Shown one piece after another: positions 6,732 to 8,281 of a stretch of DNA of 8,281 nucleotides (position 1 is its first letter; each line of letters starts with the position of its first letter). Under the pieces are notes generated by a model. It searched no databases and had not been told where the DNA came from. It saw nothing but the letters and a program-made list of their open reading frames with translations. The stretch comes from Bacillota bacterium. Its GTDB lineage: Bacteria > Bacillota > Bacilli > Alicyclobacillales > SLC66. Both the position numbers and the translations under genes were made by a program. The stretch is from positions 1-8,281 of the forward strand of contig JAKACR010000116.1 in assembly GCA_021821225.1 (NCBI GenBank). The letters run 5' to 3'.

Positions 6732-8186
6732 TCAACTGATGCGCAGTCGCGACGCAGTCGGGCTCTGTTCGGCATCCTCCGCGATCTGCTCCATGCTCTT
6801 GCCGGCGGGTTCCGGCAGTACCATGGTGAGCAACAGGCCGATAACGGAGAAGACGCATGTAACCATCAACGTGCCCGACAAGCCAAACAAGCCGAGGAAA
6901 ACAGGGAAGAGAAACGTCCCGATGAACGCTCCGACCTTCGCCACGCCCGCGGACGTTCCATGCCCGGTGGTGCGCACGCTGACGGGAAACAACTCGGCGG
7001 AAAGCACGAACGTGGTGGTGTTGGGACCGAACTCGGCAAAGAAGTAGCTGATGCCGTACAGCACGAGAAAAGGTGCGATGTCGGACGTGATGCCCGGAAT
7101 CGCGCCCATCAGCAAAAACGCGGCGCCCATCACGGCAAAACCGATCATCTGCAGGCGCTTGTGACCAATCCGGTCGATCGTCGTAAACGCCAGAATGTAA
7201 CCGGGGACCGCCGCAACGGCGAAGATGATGAGCGTCCAGGCTTCCGTCATGATCGGCGCCGCGTTTGGCGCGATCAGATTCATGATGAGCGGTGTGGAGA
7301 TGGAGTTGCCGTAATATGCGTAGTCGAACAAAAACCATGTGCCGGCCGTGCCGATCAGTGTGAGCAGCAGGCGCGGATTCGAGATGAACTGCGCAAAGGT
7401 CATCCGCTCCGCCCGTACATCGTCAGCCTCCACCTGCACCTGTCCGGCGGAGTACAGTTTCAGGTTCTGCGCGGCCTCTTTGCCCCGTCCCTGTACCTGC
7501 GCTTCATAACGCGGCGACTCCGGCATCCTGCGGCGCGAGTAGATGACAAAAAGCGCCGGGACCGCGCCCAGACCGAGCATGATCCGCCACGCCAGATCCG
7601 GGTTCATGCCGCTGGCAAGCAGCGTGATCGCGACGATCGGGCCTGCGATCAGGCCGAGCGCCTGCATCGAGAAGACGAGCGCGACGAGCTTCCCGCGATC
7701 GCGCACATTGGCGTATTCGCTCATCAGCACCGCGCTGACCGGATAGTCTCCGCCGATGCCGACGCCCATGATGAAGCGAAACACGATCAGCCAGAAGACA
7801 TTCGGCGAGAACGCCGACAAAATCGCACCGATCGCCATGATCGTCGCTTCAAGTCCATACACCTTCTTGCGGCCCACGATATCCGAGATGCGGCCGAAAA
7901 GAAAAGCTCCGACGAACGCCGCGATCAGCGATGTCGCTCCGATCAATCCGATCGTGCCTTTGTCCAGGTTCCACTGGCTCTTTAGCAACACAAGCGCGGC
8001 ACCGATGATAAAAAGATCATACGCATCGGTAAAAAATCCTGCGCCGGCCGTCAGCACGGCACGCAGATGAAACAGTCCGAGCGGCGCCTCGTCGAGCGCC
8101 TGAATAAGTCGATTCTCTTTTGCCATGTTGGATGTCTGCATCCCAGGCGCATTTAGCGCCAGGTTCTGCAGTTCCTCCTCTCCCAC
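6732..8186 (-). CDS. MFS transporter of the phosphate:H+ symporter (PHS) type
   Basis: This is a 12-helix major facilitator permease, most like the Pho84/PHS branch, which couples uptake of phosphate or another anion to protons. Supporting motifs (numbering from 8186) are FTDAYDLFIIG (52-62), the loop 2-3 signature GRISDIVGRKK (98-108), the PHS hallmark GGDYPVSAVLMSEY (145-158), PESPRY (222-227) before the central loop, and the second-half motifs EFGPNTTTF (385-393) and LSAELFPVSVRTTGHG (395-410). The acidic residues in FTDAYD and GGDYP match those implicated in proton/phosphate handling in Pho84. Substrate is inferred from family only. The start is uncertain: GTG 8186 lacks an upstream ribosome site, whereas a strong one (AGAGGAGG) lies just inside the frame. 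In-frame ATGs at 8141 and 8126 would give 469 or 464 aa, and the helices begin after both. No neighbouring gene clarifies its role. Confidence 0.88.
   Translation of the reverse strand: MGEEELQNLALNAPGMQTSNMAKENRLIQALDEAPLGLFHLRAVLTAGAGFFTDAYDLFIIGAALVLLKSQWNLDKGTIGLIGATSLIAAFVGAFLFGRISDIVGRKKVYGLEATIMAIGAILSAFSPNVFWLIVFRFIMGVGIGGDYPVSAVLMSEYANVRDRGKLVALVFSMQALGLIAGPIVAITLLASGMNPDLAWRIMLGLGAVPALFVIYSRRRMPESPRYEAQVQGRGKEAAQNLKLYSAGQVQVEADDVRAERMTFAQFISNPRLLLTLIGTAGTWFLFDYAYYGNSISTPLIMNLIAPNAAPIMTEAWTLIIFAVAAVPGYILAFTTIDRIGHKRLQMIGFAVMGAAFLLMGAIPGITSDIAPFLVLYGISYFFAEFGPNTTTFVLSAELFPVSVRTTGHGTSAGVAKVGAFIGTFLFPVFLGLFGLSGTLMVTCVFSVIGLLLTMVLPEPAGKSMEQIAEDAEQSPTASRLRIS
8143..8163. repeat. Palindrome near the 5' end of the transporter gene
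   Basis: GGCGC (8146-8150) pairs with GCGCC (8156-8160) around ATTTA, and CC/GG pairs extend it past an A-A mismatch. In the transporter message it falls between the strong ribosome binding site (about 8172-8182) and the first in-frame ATG codons. A hairpin here could bring those two elements closer together in the folded RNA, or act as an operator. Both ideas are inference. Confidence 0.35.
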
Positions 8187-8212
8187 CTGCCGGTGCGCGT
8201 GATAAATTTTGA

Positions 8213-8281
8213 ACCAATCAGGACGTGGACATCGTCCCCGGCGTCCACCGGATGATGGAACTCATCACCGTGCCGGGGCAT
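8213..8281 (+). pseudogene. Possible fragment of a metallo-beta-lactamase-fold protein, cut by the window edge
   Basis: After a TGA at 8210-8212 the plus strand reads TNQDVDIVPGVHRMMELITVPGH without a stop to the window end. The pattern of acidic residues, PGV, then a short segment ending in T-x-PGH resembles the strand that carries the metal-binding histidine in metallo-beta-lactamase-fold hydrolases. In that family it normally lies well inside the protein, yet there is no good start codon or ribosome site here. It would therefore be a 5'-truncated remnant, unless the upstream part is in another frame (a frame reading VRVINFEPI lies just before it, -1 relative). The stretch is only 23 codons long, so chance remains quite possible. 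Confidence 0.25.

Noticed and set aside
6960..7985. 341-codon plus-strand open frame opposite the transporter
   Set aside because: Its translation is highly charged and rich in His, Arg and Asp, typical of an antisense frame over a membrane-protein gene.

Overview
The window looks like a chromosomal segment of a GC-rich, spore-forming member of the Bacillota. It carries a protein quality-control cluster on the minus strand, read right to left as tig (trigger factor), clpP, clpX and lonB. LonB is a membrane-anchored, forespore-associated Lon protease known from endospore formers, and the sequence upstream of lonB closely resembles a forespore sigma-F promoter. A tig-clpP-clpX-lon order is seen in clostridia and in deep-branching Bacilli such as Alicyclobacillaceae, unlike Bacillus subtilis, where clpP lies elsewhere. 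The exact taxon cannot be read from this window.

Layout from left to right. Positions 1-275 hold no convincing gene. They contain a perfect 12-bp hairpin (33-67) and a long, imperfect, nested inverted repeat (about 79-236) with an internal 15-bp direct repeat; this is the least explained part of the window. lonB (276-1985, minus) follows, with its own leader (1986-2196) holding a sigma-F-like promoter and a 24-bp interrupted palindrome. The clpX terminator lies in the same gap. clpX (2197-3480) and clpP (3493-4083) are tightly coupled. tig (4239-5531) lies 155 bp upstream of clpP.

A short divergent region (5532-5716) carries two back-to-back housekeeping-type promoters, one for tig and one for a plus-strand Gfo/Idh/MocA oxidoreductase (5717-6718). 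That gene converges, with a 13-bp gap, on a minus-strand MFS transporter of the phosphate:proton symporter (PHS) type (6732-about 8186). The last ~70 bp read on the plus strand as a possible piece of a metallo-beta-lactamase-fold protein cut by the window edge.

Functionally, trigger factor folds nascent chains, ClpXP unfolds and degrades tagged or damaged proteins, and LonB adds an ATP-dependent protease that appears to be switched separately, probably during sporulation. The oxidoreductase and transporter have no evident functional link to the proteostasis genes. Most of the window is ordinary conserved housekeeping sequence. I found no convincing new multi-gene system; the points of interest are the structured left-edge region and the regulatory sites.
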